DNA of 64,000 nt from positions 1,922,001 through 1,986,000 of the forward strand of contig NZ_LN831026.1 in the NCBI RefSeq assembly GCF_001457455.1, given 5' to 3'. This document shows, piece after piece, positions 16,807 to 25,155 of this stretch; the first letter of the stretch is position 1, and each line of letters opens with the position of its first letter. Made by a program: the position numbers and the translations under genes. Origin of the DNA: Corynebacterium diphtheriae. GTDB lineage: Bacteria; Actinomycetota; Actinomycetes; Mycobacteriales; Mycobacteriaceae. The notes under the pieces were generated by a model. It saw nothing but the letters and a program-made list of their open reading frames with translations. It had not been told where the DNA came from and did not search any database.

Positions 16807-17910
16807 GTGACAAATCCTGAATCACTCGCTACATATTCCAGCCCCCTTTTGAACCTGCCTGGTGCGGCAGAGCCTCAAGGTGGCAACGAGATTCCCGAAT
16901 ACACCGGTGTCGCTTGGCACTACGGCCAACCTCTAGTAGAGCAGCGCTACTTTGAACGCAGCGGCGGGTTTGTGGATCGTTCGCATCGCGGCGTGCTGTG
17001 CATAAGCGGCGAGGATGCTGCGGTGTTTTTGAACAACTTGGTGTCTCAAAAACTTATCGATCTTCCTCACCCTTGGGCTGGTGAGGCGTTGGATTTAGAT
17101 ATCCAAGGCCATGTTGTACACCACATGGAAATCATCGCCACCGATGAGGTGTTCTATGTGCATGTTCCTGCAGCTCAGTTGGAATCCTTGCACATCTTTT
17201 TCACGCGGATGATCTTTTGGTCGAAGGTTACTATCGAGGTGATCGACGCGGCAGTGATCAGTGTTATCAGTGCGCAGCATCTTGATGCACTCGTCGACGT
17301 TCCTCTCCCCGAGGAATTAGCGGTTAGCCCTGTTATTGATTTTTCGTTGCCGCGTCGCGACATACTGGTTCCGCGTGCCAGCCTCATGGCGGTAGCGGCT
17401 AGTTTGCAGGAGCACGGTTTCCAGCCGGCTGGCATGATGGCTTATACCGCAGCGCGGGTGCGTTCTGTGCAACCCGTGATGAGTTTGGACATGGATGCGA
17501 CAACGATTCCGCATGAGGCGGCGTCGTTAATCGGACGGGGTGACCACATTGGTGCGGTGCATCTTAACAAGGGGTGTTATCGCGGGCAAGAAACTGTGGG
17601 GCGGGTGGAAAACTTGGGGCGTTCGCCACGAGTGCTTGTCATGGTGCTTATCGACGGCTCCGCGCCCGAGCAGCCTCATCCTGCTGCGCCGCTTACGGCC
17701 GGTGGTCGCACGGTGGGATTCCTTGGCACTGTGGTTGATGATTTCGAGCTCGGCCCCATTGGTCTTGCGGTAGTGAAGCGTTCAGCGCTGAAGTCTGTCA
17801 CCTTGCAGGCTGGTGACGATGTGGCGCTTAGTATTGACCCCGACTCCCTGCCACATGACGATGGTGAGAAAGCTGGACGCGTAGCAATCAACAAATTGCG
17901 TGGACTGTAA
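16807..17910 (+). CDS. ygfZ: YgfZ/GcvT-family folate-binding protein
   Basis: Tetrahydrofolate-dependent protein that supports iron-sulfur cluster enzymes. The YgfZ signature KGCYRGQE is exact, near residue 257. The N-terminal part resembles glycine cleavage T-protein (VDRSHRGVLCISGEDAAVFLNNLVSQ). A GTG at 16807 is chosen because the frame upstream overlaps the divergent pabC start; it gives 367 residues. No clear ribosome site is visible, so the mRNA may be leaderless. Confidence 0.88.
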   Translation: MTNPESLATYSSPLLNLPGAAEPQGGNEIPEYTGVAWHYGQPLVEQRYFERSGGFVDRSHRGVLCISGEDAAVFLNNLVSQKLIDLPHPWAGEALDLDIQGHVVHHMEIIATDEVFYVHVPAAQLESLHIFFTRMIFWSKVTIEVIDAAVISVISAQHLDALVDVPLPEELAVSPVIDFSLPRRDILVPRASLMAVAASLQEHGFQPAGMMAYTAARVRSVQPVMSLDMDATTIPHEAASLIGRGDHIGAVHLNKGCYRGQETVGRVENLGRSPRVLVMVLIDGSAPEQPHPAAPLTAGGRTVGFLGTVVDDFELGPIGLAVVKRSALKSVTLQAGDDVALSIDPDSLPHDDGEKAGRVAINKLRGL

Positions 17911-18131
17911 GAAATTTATCATCCTTGTTGTGAGCTGCGAAAATACCCATGCGTGAAGTTTTAACTACGCCTTTGTTGGGGGAACAATTCGCGTGCGGTA
18001 CACTCTCAGTGCGACAAATTGCTCCGTTTCGGGCTATTGTGTCTTATAGGAAAAAACACGTCGTATAAATAGCTAAGTGGAGAAGCACACATTCCCATCC
18101 CTTCTCCTGTTCACTCCAAGGGGGTCATGCC

Positions 18132-18338
18132 ATGGGTCGCGGTCGCGCGAAGGCTAAACAGACCAAGGTTGCACGCCAGCTTAAGTACAACACGCCAGAT
18201 ATGGATTTGGACTCTCTGCAAAGGGAGCTGGCCCAGAAGTCCCCAAGTTCGAACAAGAGCCATTCTGACTCTTATGTGGATGACTATGAGGACGTAGCCG
18301 ACAAGTACGCCGATTACGGCGACTGGGAAGAAAAATAA
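18132..18338 (+). CDS. DUF3073 family small protein
   Basis: A 68-residue actinobacterial protein of unknown function. The basic start MGRGRAKAKQTKVARQLKY is followed by an acidic, Tyr/Asp-rich tail (DSYVDDYEDVADKYADYGDWEE), the usual DUF3073 pattern. The ATG follows an AAGGGGGT ribosome site. It sits next to purM in mycobacteria as well. The 221 bases upstream (17911-18131) are AT-rich and hold its promoter; no hairpin was seen there. A strong terminator follows. Confidence 0.88.
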   Translation: MGRGRAKAKQTKVARQLKYNTPDMDLDSLQRELAQKSPSSNKSHSDSYVDDYEDVADKYADYGDWEEK

Positions 18339-18360
18339 TTCTTCTTTAGCCGAGCTAAGT

Positions 18361-18390
18361 AACCCCCCCTGAGTGCTACTCAGGGGGGTT
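18361..18390. terminator. Terminator after the DUF3073 gene
   Basis: AACCCCCCTGAGT / ACTCAGGGGGGTT stem with a 3-base loop, 22 bases after the stop; followed by ACTTGTT. Confidence 0.85.
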
Positions 18391-18403
18391 ACTTGTTGCT
18401 TCA

Positions 18404-18446
18404 GAAAAAGAGGCTGACCCAGCTACCGATGTAGTCGCGCCAGCCT
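18404..18446 (-). terminator. Probable purM terminator
   Basis: On the minus strand, an AGGCTG / CAGCCT stem is followed by CTTTTTCT, just past the purM stop. The stem is short with a long loop, so support is moderate. Confidence 0.5.
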
Positions 18447-18471
18447 CCCTGCTTTCACAGCGATTTTCGGC

Positions 18472-19536
18472 TTAGTAGCGTGGGTGGTTGCCGGTCAGGA
18501 TGACAGAAGGCTCCTCGCCTTCGGTTGCGCGCACGGTGCCTAGCTCCCATGCGTCGATGTGACGGGCAGTCAAGATGGCCAACGCGCGGTCGCGGTCCTT
18601 TGGAGCAACAACAGCGACCATGCCAACACCCATGTTGAAGGTCTTTTCCATCTCAACCTGAGGAACCTGTCCAATGGTTTCGATCGTGCGGAAGATCTGA
18701 CCAGGAGTCCAGGTGGCACGAGAAAGCTCTGCGGTAAGGCCTTCTGGGATCACACGAGCCAAGTTGCCGGCTAGGCCGCCACCGGTGACGTGGCAGAAGG
18801 TGTGCACTTCGCATTCGTCGGCAAGCGCCAAGCAGTCCTTGGTGTAGATCTTGGTTGGCTCGAGCAGCTCCTCACCCAAGGTGCGGTCGAATTCTTCCAT
18901 GTGGCCGTCGAGAGGCAGACCAGCCTTGTCCAGCAATACGTGGCGAGCCAAGGAGTAGCCGTTGGAGTGCAGACCAGACGATGCCATAGCGATGACAACA
19001 TCGCCGTTGCGCACACGGTCTGGGCCGAGAACCTCATCAGCTTCAACAACGCCCACGGCGGTTGCGGAAACGTCATAATGCTCAGGCTCCATCACACCTG
19101 GGTGCTCTGCGGTTTCGCCACCGAGCAATGCGCAACCAGCCTGAATGCAGCCCTCGGCGATGCCGGACACGATTTGTGCCACGTGCTCTGGCACAACTTT
19201 GCCGATTGCGATGTAGTCCTGGAGGAACAGTGGTTCCGCGCCACAGACAACGAGGTCATCCACGCACATTGCCACCAAGTCGATACCGATGGTGTCGTGC
19301 TTGTCCATAGCCTGGGCGATAGCCAGCTTGGTGCCCACGCCGTCGGAACCTGCTGCGAGCAGCGGCTTACGGTACTTGCCGAGTGCGAACAGTCCGGCGA
19401 ATCCGCCGAGGCCGCCACGAACCTCAGGGCGGGTTGCTTTCTTGGCTAATGGGGCGAAAAGCTCGACTGCTTTGTCGCCGGCCTCAATATCCACGCCTGC
19501 GGCAGCGTAGGAAACGTTGTCGTTCTTTTCCGTCAT
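18472..19536 (-). CDS. purM: Phosphoribosylformylglycinamidine cyclo-ligase
   Basis: AIR synthetase, the fifth step of de novo purine synthesis (FGAM + ATP to AIR). Motifs are clear: SYAAAGVDIEAGDKAVE at the N-terminus, GSDGVGTKL, GIDLVAMCVDDLVVCGAEPLFLQDYIA, and HSNGYSLAR. At 354 residues the length is normal. ATG 19536 is the only good start. It lies 59 bases downstream of purF on the same strand; the pair is conserved in actinobacteria and is probably co-transcribed. Confidence 0.97.
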   Translation of the reverse strand: MTEKNDNVSYAAAGVDIEAGDKAVELFAPLAKKATRPEVRGGLGGFAGLFALGKYRKPLLAAGSDGVGTKLAIAQAMDKHDTIGIDLVAMCVDDLVVCGAEPLFLQDYIAIGKVVPEHVAQIVSGIAEGCIQAGCALLGGETAEHPGVMEPEHYDVSATAVGVVEADEVLGPDRVRNGDVVIAMASSGLHSNGYSLARHVLLDKAGLPLDGHMEEFDRTLGEELLEPTKIYTKDCLALADECEVHTFCHVTGGGLAGNLARVIPEGLTAELSRATWTPGQIFRTIETIGQVPQVEMEKTFNMGVGMVAVVAPKDRDRALAILTARHIDAWELGTVRATEGEEPSVILTGNHPRY

Positions 19537-19595
19537 GTGGGGGACCTGTAATCCTTATGTTGGTTTGGGGTGTAGGTATAGGTGGTGATTCGCCG

Positions 19596-21164
19596 TTAGT
19601 CGAGGCTTGCGCACGAGCTGCGTTTCATCGCAGAAACAAGCTCTGCGTTCTTGTTTCCGGCGGGCATACCGATGGGGTATTCGCCGTCGAAACATGCACA
19701 ACATAGTTCGGCGCGGGACTGCTGAGTGGCTTCGATCATGGCGTCGGTAGAGACGTATCCCAAAGAATCTGAGCCAAGGGCGGTACAGACTGACTGCACA
19801 ACCTCGGCTTCGTTATCGCCGGTGACAGCGTTGGCGATCAGTTCGCCGGGGCTTGCAAAGTCGATGCCGTAGAAGCATGGCCACTTTACAGGTGGCGAGG
19901 CGATACGCACGTGAACCTCGGCGGCACCGGCTTCACGCAGCATGCGGATCAGGGCTCGCTGGGTGTTGCCACGCACAATGGAATCGTCTACAACGATCAG
20001 GCGCTTTCCTTGAATTACCTCACGCAGCGGGTTGAGCTTGAGGCGAATACCCAGCTGGCGCAGGGTTTGCGACGGCTGAATAAAGGTGCGGCCAACGTAG
20101 GCGTTTTTCACCAATCCTTGACCGAAAGGAATCTTCGATTCTTGGGCGTAACCCACCGCAGCGGGGTTGCCGGATTCTGGGACTGGGATGACAAGGTCGC
20201 CGTCGATAGGCGATTCCTGTGCTAGCCTTCGTCCGATCTCCATACGGGTTGCGTTGACGTTGCGGCCGTGGATTGTGGAGTCTGGGCGAGCAAGGTACAC
20301 ATACTCAAAAACACAGGTTTTGCGTTGCGGTTGTGCAAAACGTTCGCTACGGATGCCGGCGCCATCGATAGCAACGAGCTCACCTGGCTCGATCTCGCGA
20401 ACAAACGACGCACCCACGATGTCGAGTGCACACGTTTCTGAGGCAACAACCCAGCCGCGTTCAAGACGACCCAGTACGAGAGGGCGAACGCCCCATGGGT
20501 CACGAGCAGCGTACATGGTGTGACCATCGGTAAAGGTCAAGCAGAACGCACCACGCATACGCGGCAGGAGTGCTCGGGCGGAATCAAGCAAAGATGTACC
20601 CTCCGATACTCCGTGTGCCAGCAGGGCTGTCATCACATCGGAATCGGAGGGCTCAGTATCAGGTTTTACCAAATCGTGCTCGGCGGCTTCTGCCATGAGC
20701 TCGAGGTAGTTCACCAGATTGCCGTTATGGCACAGCGCCACATCGGTTCCTTCTGGGGTTACACGGAACATTGGTTGGGAGTTTTCCCACATCACTCCAC
20801 CTGCGGTGGAATAGCGGGTGTGGCCGATGGCCACGTCTCCGCTGAGGGATTCCAAGGTAGATTCGTCAAACACCTGGGACACAAGCCCCAAGTCTTTAAA
20901 TACCACGACTTGATCGCCGTCACCTACGGCGATTCCCGCAGCTTCTTGTCCACGGTGCTGCAGGGCGAAAAGTCCAAAATAGGTGAGCTTGGATACTTCT
21001 TCGCCTGGAGCCCACACGCCAAAAACGCCACATTCCTCGCGCGGAGACTGTTCGCCGCGATCGTCAAGGTCTGTCAATGTTGAGGGTACGGTAGTGGAAG
21101 CAAACGGAAGATTGTCTTTTTGGGGCTGGTCAGTTTGTGCCACGTTGCCCATAGTAACGTGCAT
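19596..21164 (-). CDS. purF: Amidophosphoribosyltransferase
   Basis: First committed enzyme of purine synthesis (PRPP + glutamine to phosphoribosylamine). The N-terminal glutaminase domain begins at the Cys in REECGVFGVW (about residue 45); the residues before it are probably a propeptide removed on maturation. The PRPP loop VVDDSIVRGNT is present in the transferase domain, and the C-terminal Cys residues (ELCCACFDGEYP) fit a [4Fe-4S] cluster form. The start is uncertain among GTG 21170, ATG 21164 and ATG 21152, none with a strong ribosome site. purM follows. Confidence 0.96.
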   Translation of the reverse strand: MHVTMGNVAQTDQPQKDNLPFASTTVPSTLTDLDDRGEQSPREECGVFGVWAPGEEVSKLTYFGLFALQHRGQEAAGIAVGDGDQVVVFKDLGLVSQVFDESTLESLSGDVAIGHTRYSTAGGVMWENSQPMFRVTPEGTDVALCHNGNLVNYLELMAEAAEHDLVKPDTEPSDSDVMTALLAHGVSEGTSLLDSARALLPRMRGAFCLTFTDGHTMYAARDPWGVRPLVLGRLERGWVVASETCALDIVGASFVREIEPGELVAIDGAGIRSERFAQPQRKTCVFEYVYLARPDSTIHGRNVNATRMEIGRRLAQESPIDGDLVIPVPESGNPAAVGYAQESKIPFGQGLVKNAYVGRTFIQPSQTLRQLGIRLKLNPLREVIQGKRLIVVDDSIVRGNTQRALIRMLREAGAAEVHVRIASPPVKWPCFYGIDFASPGELIANAVTGDNEAEVVQSVCTALGSDSLGYVSTDAMIEATQQSRAELCCACFDGEYPIGMPAGNKNAELVSAMKRSSCASLD

Positions 21165-21210
21165 TGCCACGTTGCACTAATGCTTTAGGCTTTGCACGCT
21201 TACCCCCGCG

Positions 21211-21606
21211 TTATACAGGGCCATGTTGATCAAGCGTAACCACGGGTAGCCAGTGCGCAACCTCCCCCGCACGGGTGCCCGAAGCCGACACATGCGGATT
21301 GTCTGCGTAGGGATCAAGCCCAGTAGCAAGCCGCAACCATGCCAGCGGTGTGGTTTCTACAACGTTGGGTGGTGTGCCACGGGTGTGCCTTGGGCCGTCG
21401 ATGCATTGCACGGCAACAAATGGTGGCACTCTGAGTTCGACGGAGTTACCCGGCGCGAGCTTTTCGACGGTTCTTACGGTCAGGCGTACAGCTGCGGCGA
21501 TGGCCGTGCGTGAGGGCTTTTCGACGCTTTCCGGATGGGCGATCCAATCGGCGATGGCGAGTACTGCAGCTCGTGTTTCTGCAGGATCTGGGGCTCGTCG
21601 TGCCAT
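21211..21606 (-). CDS. SCP-like (bacterial sterol-carrier ortholog) small protein
   Basis: A 131-residue protein with the pattern of the actinobacterial SCP-ortholog domain that accompanies purF in mycobacteria: a helical start (DPAETRAAVLAIADWI), then SVELRVPPFVAVQCIDGPRHTRGTPPNVVET, and a C-terminal GLDPYADNPHVSASGTRA helix region. Its role is unknown; proposals of macromolecule or lipid binding come from the fold. ATG 21606 follows a GGAGGTAC site. It lies 41 bases upstream of purF on the same strand and may be co-transcribed with it. Confidence 0.75.
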   Translation of the reverse strand: MARRAPDPAETRAAVLAIADWIAHPESVEKPSRTAIAAAVRLTVRTVEKLAPGNSVELRVPPFVAVQCIDGPRHTRGTPPNVVETTPLAWLRLATGLDPYADNPHVSASGTRAGEVAHWLPVVTLDQHGPV

Positions 21607-21720
21607 GTGCTTGTACCTCCGGTATTTTCGATTGCATGCCTACACGCTCCCCTCACGTTACCCTTCGTTTTCTTGCTGCTCCCACCGATGTGTTGATGGC
21701 TGGTGGGCGTTGGCGAGCGC

Positions 21721-21849
21721 GCCACCCCCGCTCACCCCCGAAAAAGACGGCATTTCACACCAAATCTGCTCAAACGGCCGGTTTGGAAGCGATTTGGTGT
21801 GAAGTTCGGAGAAAAATCCTTCGAAATACCCCCGTTTAGGGGCTCTTCC
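21721..21849 (+). repeat. Palindrome module, copy 2 (core 21752-21805), ending in a partial ISL3-type end
   Basis: The 54-bp core (ATTTCACACC...GATTTGGTGTGAAGT) is embedded in a longer shared module: CACCCCCGCTCACCCCC before it and TTCGAAATACCCCCG after it. The module stops at GGCTCTTCC (21841-21849), the first nine bases of the ISL3-type terminal repeat seen at 24909 and 44470. No second end or target duplication was found. It lies in the 341-base gap between the SCP-like and PAQR genes, which otherwise holds nothing recognisable. Confidence 0.75.
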
Positions 21850-21947
21850 AATGCGTCGATGAGGCTGGTGCTGCGTGAGCTGCGAGCACAGCACTCCCCT
21901 ATGCCATTGATTGCGCAAAAGACTACGCAACACATTGACTTAGACGA

Positions 21948-22646
21948 TTAAGCATTGGGGACGACCACCATCCATATGGCTACGAGGTGAATAATTGCTG
22001 CCACGATTGTGGCGGCGTGGAAAATCTCATGGTAGCCCATGATGGTGGCGTTTCTACCTGGCCAGCGCATGGCGTACACGATAGCGCCTGCGGAGTAGAC
22101 GATTCCGCCTATAAAAAGCAGCCACACAACAGCTGGCCCTTCAGCCCGCCATAGTGCGGGGATCAGTGGGGTGATGAGCCACCCCAGCGCAATGTATATG
22201 CTTGCGGCTAGCCAGCGCGGGTGAGTGATCCACACCATGCTGAGGATGAGTGCGCCTGCGGCTCCTGCCCACGCGAGGTAGAGAACCCAGAGTGATTGTG
22301 GCAGGGCAATCAGGCATAAGGGGGTGTAGGTCGAGGCGATAAATACTGCGATGGTGGCGTGGTCGGCGCGGCGCCACCATGCGACTGCTTCGGGGGTTTT
22401 CCAGCGGCCGCGGTGGTAGGCTGCGGAGACTCCGAAGAGGGCGACTACACCGATGGCGTAGGTGAGAACTCCGAGTGCTTGTGGCCAGGGGCGGTAGATG
22501 AAGGCGAAGGTGGAAAGCACTGAGCCGGAGACGAGTGCGCACCACGAGGCCACGAGGTGGAACCAGCCGCGGGTGATGGGGCGGGGGCCGCGGTCGTAGA
22601 TCCATCGGCGGTATTCGACCATGGGGGATGGTGGCGTTGTGGTCAT
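21948..22646 (-). CDS. PAQR / hemolysin III family membrane protein
   Basis: About 232 residues with seven predicted membrane helices. Conserved family features include SAAYHRGRWK after helix 2, the RRADHATIAVFIASTYTP stretch, and the C-terminal GYHEIFHAATIVAAIIHL with His residues that ligate zinc in PAQR proteins. Bacterial members (TrhA, YqfA) affect membrane lipid balance; hemolytic activity is not established for most of them. ATG 22646 sits 6 bases after AGAGGA and is preferred to ATG 22652; the open frame further upstream looks unlikely. Divergent from nrdI. Confidence 0.85.
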   Translation of the reverse strand: MTTTPPSPMVEYRRWIYDRGPRPITRGWFHLVASWCALVSGSVLSTFAFIYRPWPQALGVLTYAIGVVALFGVSAAYHRGRWKTPEAVAWWRRADHATIAVFIASTYTPLCLIALPQSLWVLYLAWAGAAGALILSMVWITHPRWLAASIYIALGWLITPLIPALWRAEGPAVVWLLFIGGIVYSAGAIVYAMRWPGRNATIMGYHEIFHAATIVAAIIHLVAIWMVVVPNA

Positions 22647-22779
22647 GGGCATTCCTCTCGTGGCGTTGAGATGGTGAATGTATTTGAACCCAAAACCTAC
22701 CACTGCGTAGGTTTCCGCGCCATGCCCAAGCATTAATATATGCGGTTTTCTTTTACAGTCGCCGTGGCGTACATTGCGA

Positions 22780-22819
22780 ACATCACCAAAAGTTCAATGC
22801 GTTGAACTTTTGGTGATGT
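22780..22819. promoter_or_regulatory. Perfect 18-bp stem-loop upstream of nrdI
   Basis: ACATCACCAAAAGTTCAA and its exact complement are separated by TGCG. It ends 51 bases before the nrdI GTG and has no U-run on either side, so it does not look like a normal terminator. It could be a 5'-UTR control structure or a large operator. A smaller inverted repeat (AACCTAC...GTAGGTT, 22694-22713) lies further upstream. No NrdR-box pair was recognised. Confidence 0.6.
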
Positions 22820-22870
22820 GGTGAACTACCGCCACGTCTCGCCCCGCAACTACACCGCAAGGAGGCCGCA

Positions 22871-23296
22871 GTGGAAGCGTCGACAAGCCCGCAGGTGATC
22901 TACTTCTCCTCAGTGTCGGAAAACACCCACCGCTTCATCCAAAAGACCAAGCTCACCCACCAACGCATCGGACTACGAACCCGCGACGACCCGATCATCG
23001 CCACAGCACCCTATGTACTTATCACCCCCACCTACGGAGGAGGTGACCTAGCCAAAGCCGTACCCAAACAAGTGATCAAATTCCTTAACGTGGAACAAAA
23101 CCGACACTTCCTGGCGGGTGTTATCACCAGCGGAAATCGAAACTTCGGACCCGCTTTTTGCTTCGCAGGCACCACCATTGCACATAAATGCAACGTGCCC
23201 GAACTTCATCGTTTTGAGCTACTCGGCACCAACGCCGACGCCCACCACGTCCACGACGCAGTCATCGATATTCTTCGAGAAAGGACCACCAAATGA
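22871..23296 (+). CDS. nrdI: NrdI flavodoxin-like activator of class I RNR
   Basis: FMN protein of 141 residues that supplies superoxide (or another oxidant) to generate the radical in the partner NrdF. The FMN phosphate loop FSSVSENTHRF is at the N-terminus, and the family segments TPTYGGGD and GVITSGNRNFGPAFCFAG are intact. A GTG start follows AAGGAGG. The last 4 bases overlap the nrdF ATG (ATGA), so the two are co-translated. Next to a class Ie NrdF, NrdI is expected to take part in converting the active-site Tyr to DOPA. No nrdH or nrdE is adjacent. Confidence 0.93.
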   Translation: MEASTSPQVIYFSSVSENTHRFIQKTKLTHQRIGLRTRDDPIIATAPYVLITPTYGGGDLAKAVPKQVIKFLNVEQNRHFLAGVITSGNRNFGPAFCFAGTTIAHKCNVPELHRFELLGTNADAHHVHDAVIDILRERTTK

Positions 23297-24318
23297 GCTA
23301 CGTTGATAACTCCATTACCCCACCGCAATGGCCGCACAACCCCACCACCCCACTGCGACCCATCAACTGGAATCGAACCCAAGACGCAAAAGACAATGAA
23401 GTCTGGCAACGTCTCACCGCTAATTTCTGGCTCCCCGAAAAAGTCCCACTTTCAAACGACCTCCCCACTTGGCGCACCATGACGCCCGTCTACCGCGAAC
23501 TCGTCACCCGCACCTTTACCGGACTCACACTTCTTGACACCCTCCAAGCAAGCGTCGGCGAAATCAGCCAAATTCCCGACGCCCACACCGAGCACGAACA
23601 AGCCGTCTACGCCAACATTGCCTTCATGCAGGCAGTTCACGCTCGCAGCTACTCCTCAGTGTTTAGTACCATGTGCTCCAGCACTGAGATCGACGATGCC
23701 TACACCTGGGCCATATCCAACCCCCTCCTACAGCGCCGCGCTACCCGCGTCATCGAGCACTACTACGGAAGCGATCCCCTCAAGCGCAAAGTAGCCTCCA
23801 CGCTTTTATCTTCCCTCCTCCTCTACGCTGGTTTCTACCTGCCATTATGGCTATCGACCCGCGGAAAACTCATGAACACAGCCGACATGATCCGCCTCAT
23901 CCTGCGCGACAAAGCAGTCCACGGATACTACTCTGGATACAAATACCAACGCGGGCTTGAGCTCAAACCCGAACGAGCCAACGAAATGGCAGAGTTCACC
24001 TACTCGCTTTGCGACGAACTCCTCGACATGGAAAAGGCCTACACCGCCGACCTCTACGCCCCAGCCGACCAAGCCAATGCCCTAGAAGGCCTCACCCTCG
24101 ACGGCGTGATGTCTTTTGTGTACTACAACGCAGATAAGGCTCTCATGAACCTAGGCTACGAACCTGCCTACGAGGAACAAGCAGCACACGTAAGCCCCGA
24201 AATTATTGCAGCCTTAACCCCAGAATCCAATGAAACCCATGACTTCTTTTCCGGATCAGGCTCCGCCTACATCATCGGAACCGCGGAAGAAACCACCGAA
24301 GAGGACTGGGACTTTTAG
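23293..24318 (+). CDS. nrdF: Ribonucleotide reductase small subunit, metal-free class Ie type (QSK variant)
   Basis: R2 subunit that carries the radical for reduction of ribonucleotides by NrdE. Overall similarity to class Ib NrdF is strong (FTGLTLLDTLQ, NIAFMQAVHARSYSS, GFYLPLWLSTRGKLMNTADMI, C-terminal HDFFSGSGSAY). Of the six metal ligands, D82, H116 and H210 remain, but three Glu ligands are replaced: Gln at 113 (FMQAVH), Ser at 173 (LLSSLL) and Lys at 207 (RDKAVH). The radical Tyr120 is kept. This is the Q-S-K pattern reported for class Ie enzymes, which use a DOPA radical without metal. At 341 residues it is full length. The partner NrdE must be encoded elsewhere. Confidence 0.93.
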   Translation: MSYVDNSITPPQWPHNPTTPLRPINWNRTQDAKDNEVWQRLTANFWLPEKVPLSNDLPTWRTMTPVYRELVTRTFTGLTLLDTLQASVGEISQIPDAHTEHEQAVYANIAFMQAVHARSYSSVFSTMCSSTEIDDAYTWAISNPLLQRRATRVIEHYYGSDPLKRKVASTLLSSLLLYAGFYLPLWLSTRGKLMNTADMIRLILRDKAVHGYYSGYKYQRGLELKPERANEMAEFTYSLCDELLDMEKAYTADLYAPADQANALEGLTLDGVMSFVYYNADKALMNLGYEPAYEEQAAHVSPEIIAALTPESNETHDFFSGSGSAYIIGTAEETTEEDWDF

Positions 24319-24863
24319 CAGGTCAGAGCACATATAAGTACCCTCAAGCATATTGCCAGCAAACTCCAACACTGCCACATCAACCCCACTATTCACTGTC
24401 ATATGACGAACGAAGATGCAGGTCAGCACCGCAATCCAGCAACTCAGCAGCCATCACAGACTTTTGCCAGAGAACATCATTTATGCAGGTAAAAGCGTTT
24501 TTAACGATGTCAAAGGTATCCTTGCATCACCATCGGATTGAGTGCACACTAGGAGACATCAACAGCGCAAGTTGTTGAGGGAATATAGAAGAAGCATTCA
24601 GGAAGGAGAGGTTCATTGACAGCTAACTCTCGGGTTGAGGTTTATAGATAAAACCACAATCCATACACGCCAGCAGGTTTTATAAGGATCGTATTTGTTG
24701 TTGAGGGACTCCGAGTACGAACACCATAAATCCATTTTGGAGCCCATAGTGATTCGACACCGGCCATCGAGGATAGGCGTTGAGGGGCGCAGATCTTCAT
24801 AGGCTGAATCACTATCCACTGGCGTAACCTTTCTGAGGCATCTTTCCTTTGAGATTGAGGGAC
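24319..24863. other. Gene-poor remnant region after nrdF
   Basis: About 545 bases without a convincing gene. The minus strand contains short protein-like stretches in different frames (see 24389-24526), and an unrecognised 90-residue open frame at 24613-24885 that lacks a ribosome site and family features. It looks like decayed coding sequence. Confidence 0.4.
24389..24526 (-). pseudogene. Possible decayed gene fragment
   Basis: This minus-strand frame reads KDTFDIVKNAFTCIND, then VMAAELLDCGADLHLRSSYDSE, with protein-like composition but no start codon at its head. A +1 frame continues just downstream (VDVAVLEFAGNMLEGTYMCSDLL, to about 24319), as expected for a gene with frameshifts. The LLDCGAD stretch vaguely recalls an ankyrin-type repeat. 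Family not recognised. Confidence 0.25.
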
Positions 24864-24907
24864 ATAAAGGTGGGGTTGATAACAATTGTTATCAACCCCA
24901 CCTTTAT
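24864..24907 (+). terminator. 44-bp perfect palindrome, former terminator split by insertion
   Basis: ATAAAGGTGGGGTTGATAAC is followed directly by CAATTG-centred complementary sequence, making a perfect 44-bp palindrome. If the element at 24909-26010 and one 8-bp duplication are removed, the stem is followed by TTTATTTTTATG, a normal U-rich tail. It was probably a bidirectional terminator between nrdF and gpx. Confidence 0.75.
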
Positions 24908-25068
24908 TGGCTCTTCCAGTTTTAGAGTGCATTGATTAGCTCGCCGAGGGTTCAGGCGTGGCACTACGCGGAGTAGGACATTTTCACAACCATGGCTTGG
25001 CTAGGATTGGCTGGCGTTGGTGGGGCGCTGGTGGGCGCGCCACCCCCGCTCACCCCCTAAAAGACGGC

Positions 25069-25122
25069 ACTTCACACCAAATCTGCCCAAACGGCCGGTT
25101 TGGAAGCGATTTGGTGTGAAGT
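25069..25122 (+). repeat. 54-bp palindromic repeat, copy 3 (left arm)
   Basis: ACTTCACACCAAATC arms around TGCCC AAACGGCCGGTTT GGAAGC. It lies in the left arm of the composite element, in the same orientation as copy 2. The shared module runs from about 25041 to 25152. Confidence 0.9.
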
Positions 25123-25155
25123 ACCAAGAAAAATCCTTCGAAATACCCCCGAATG

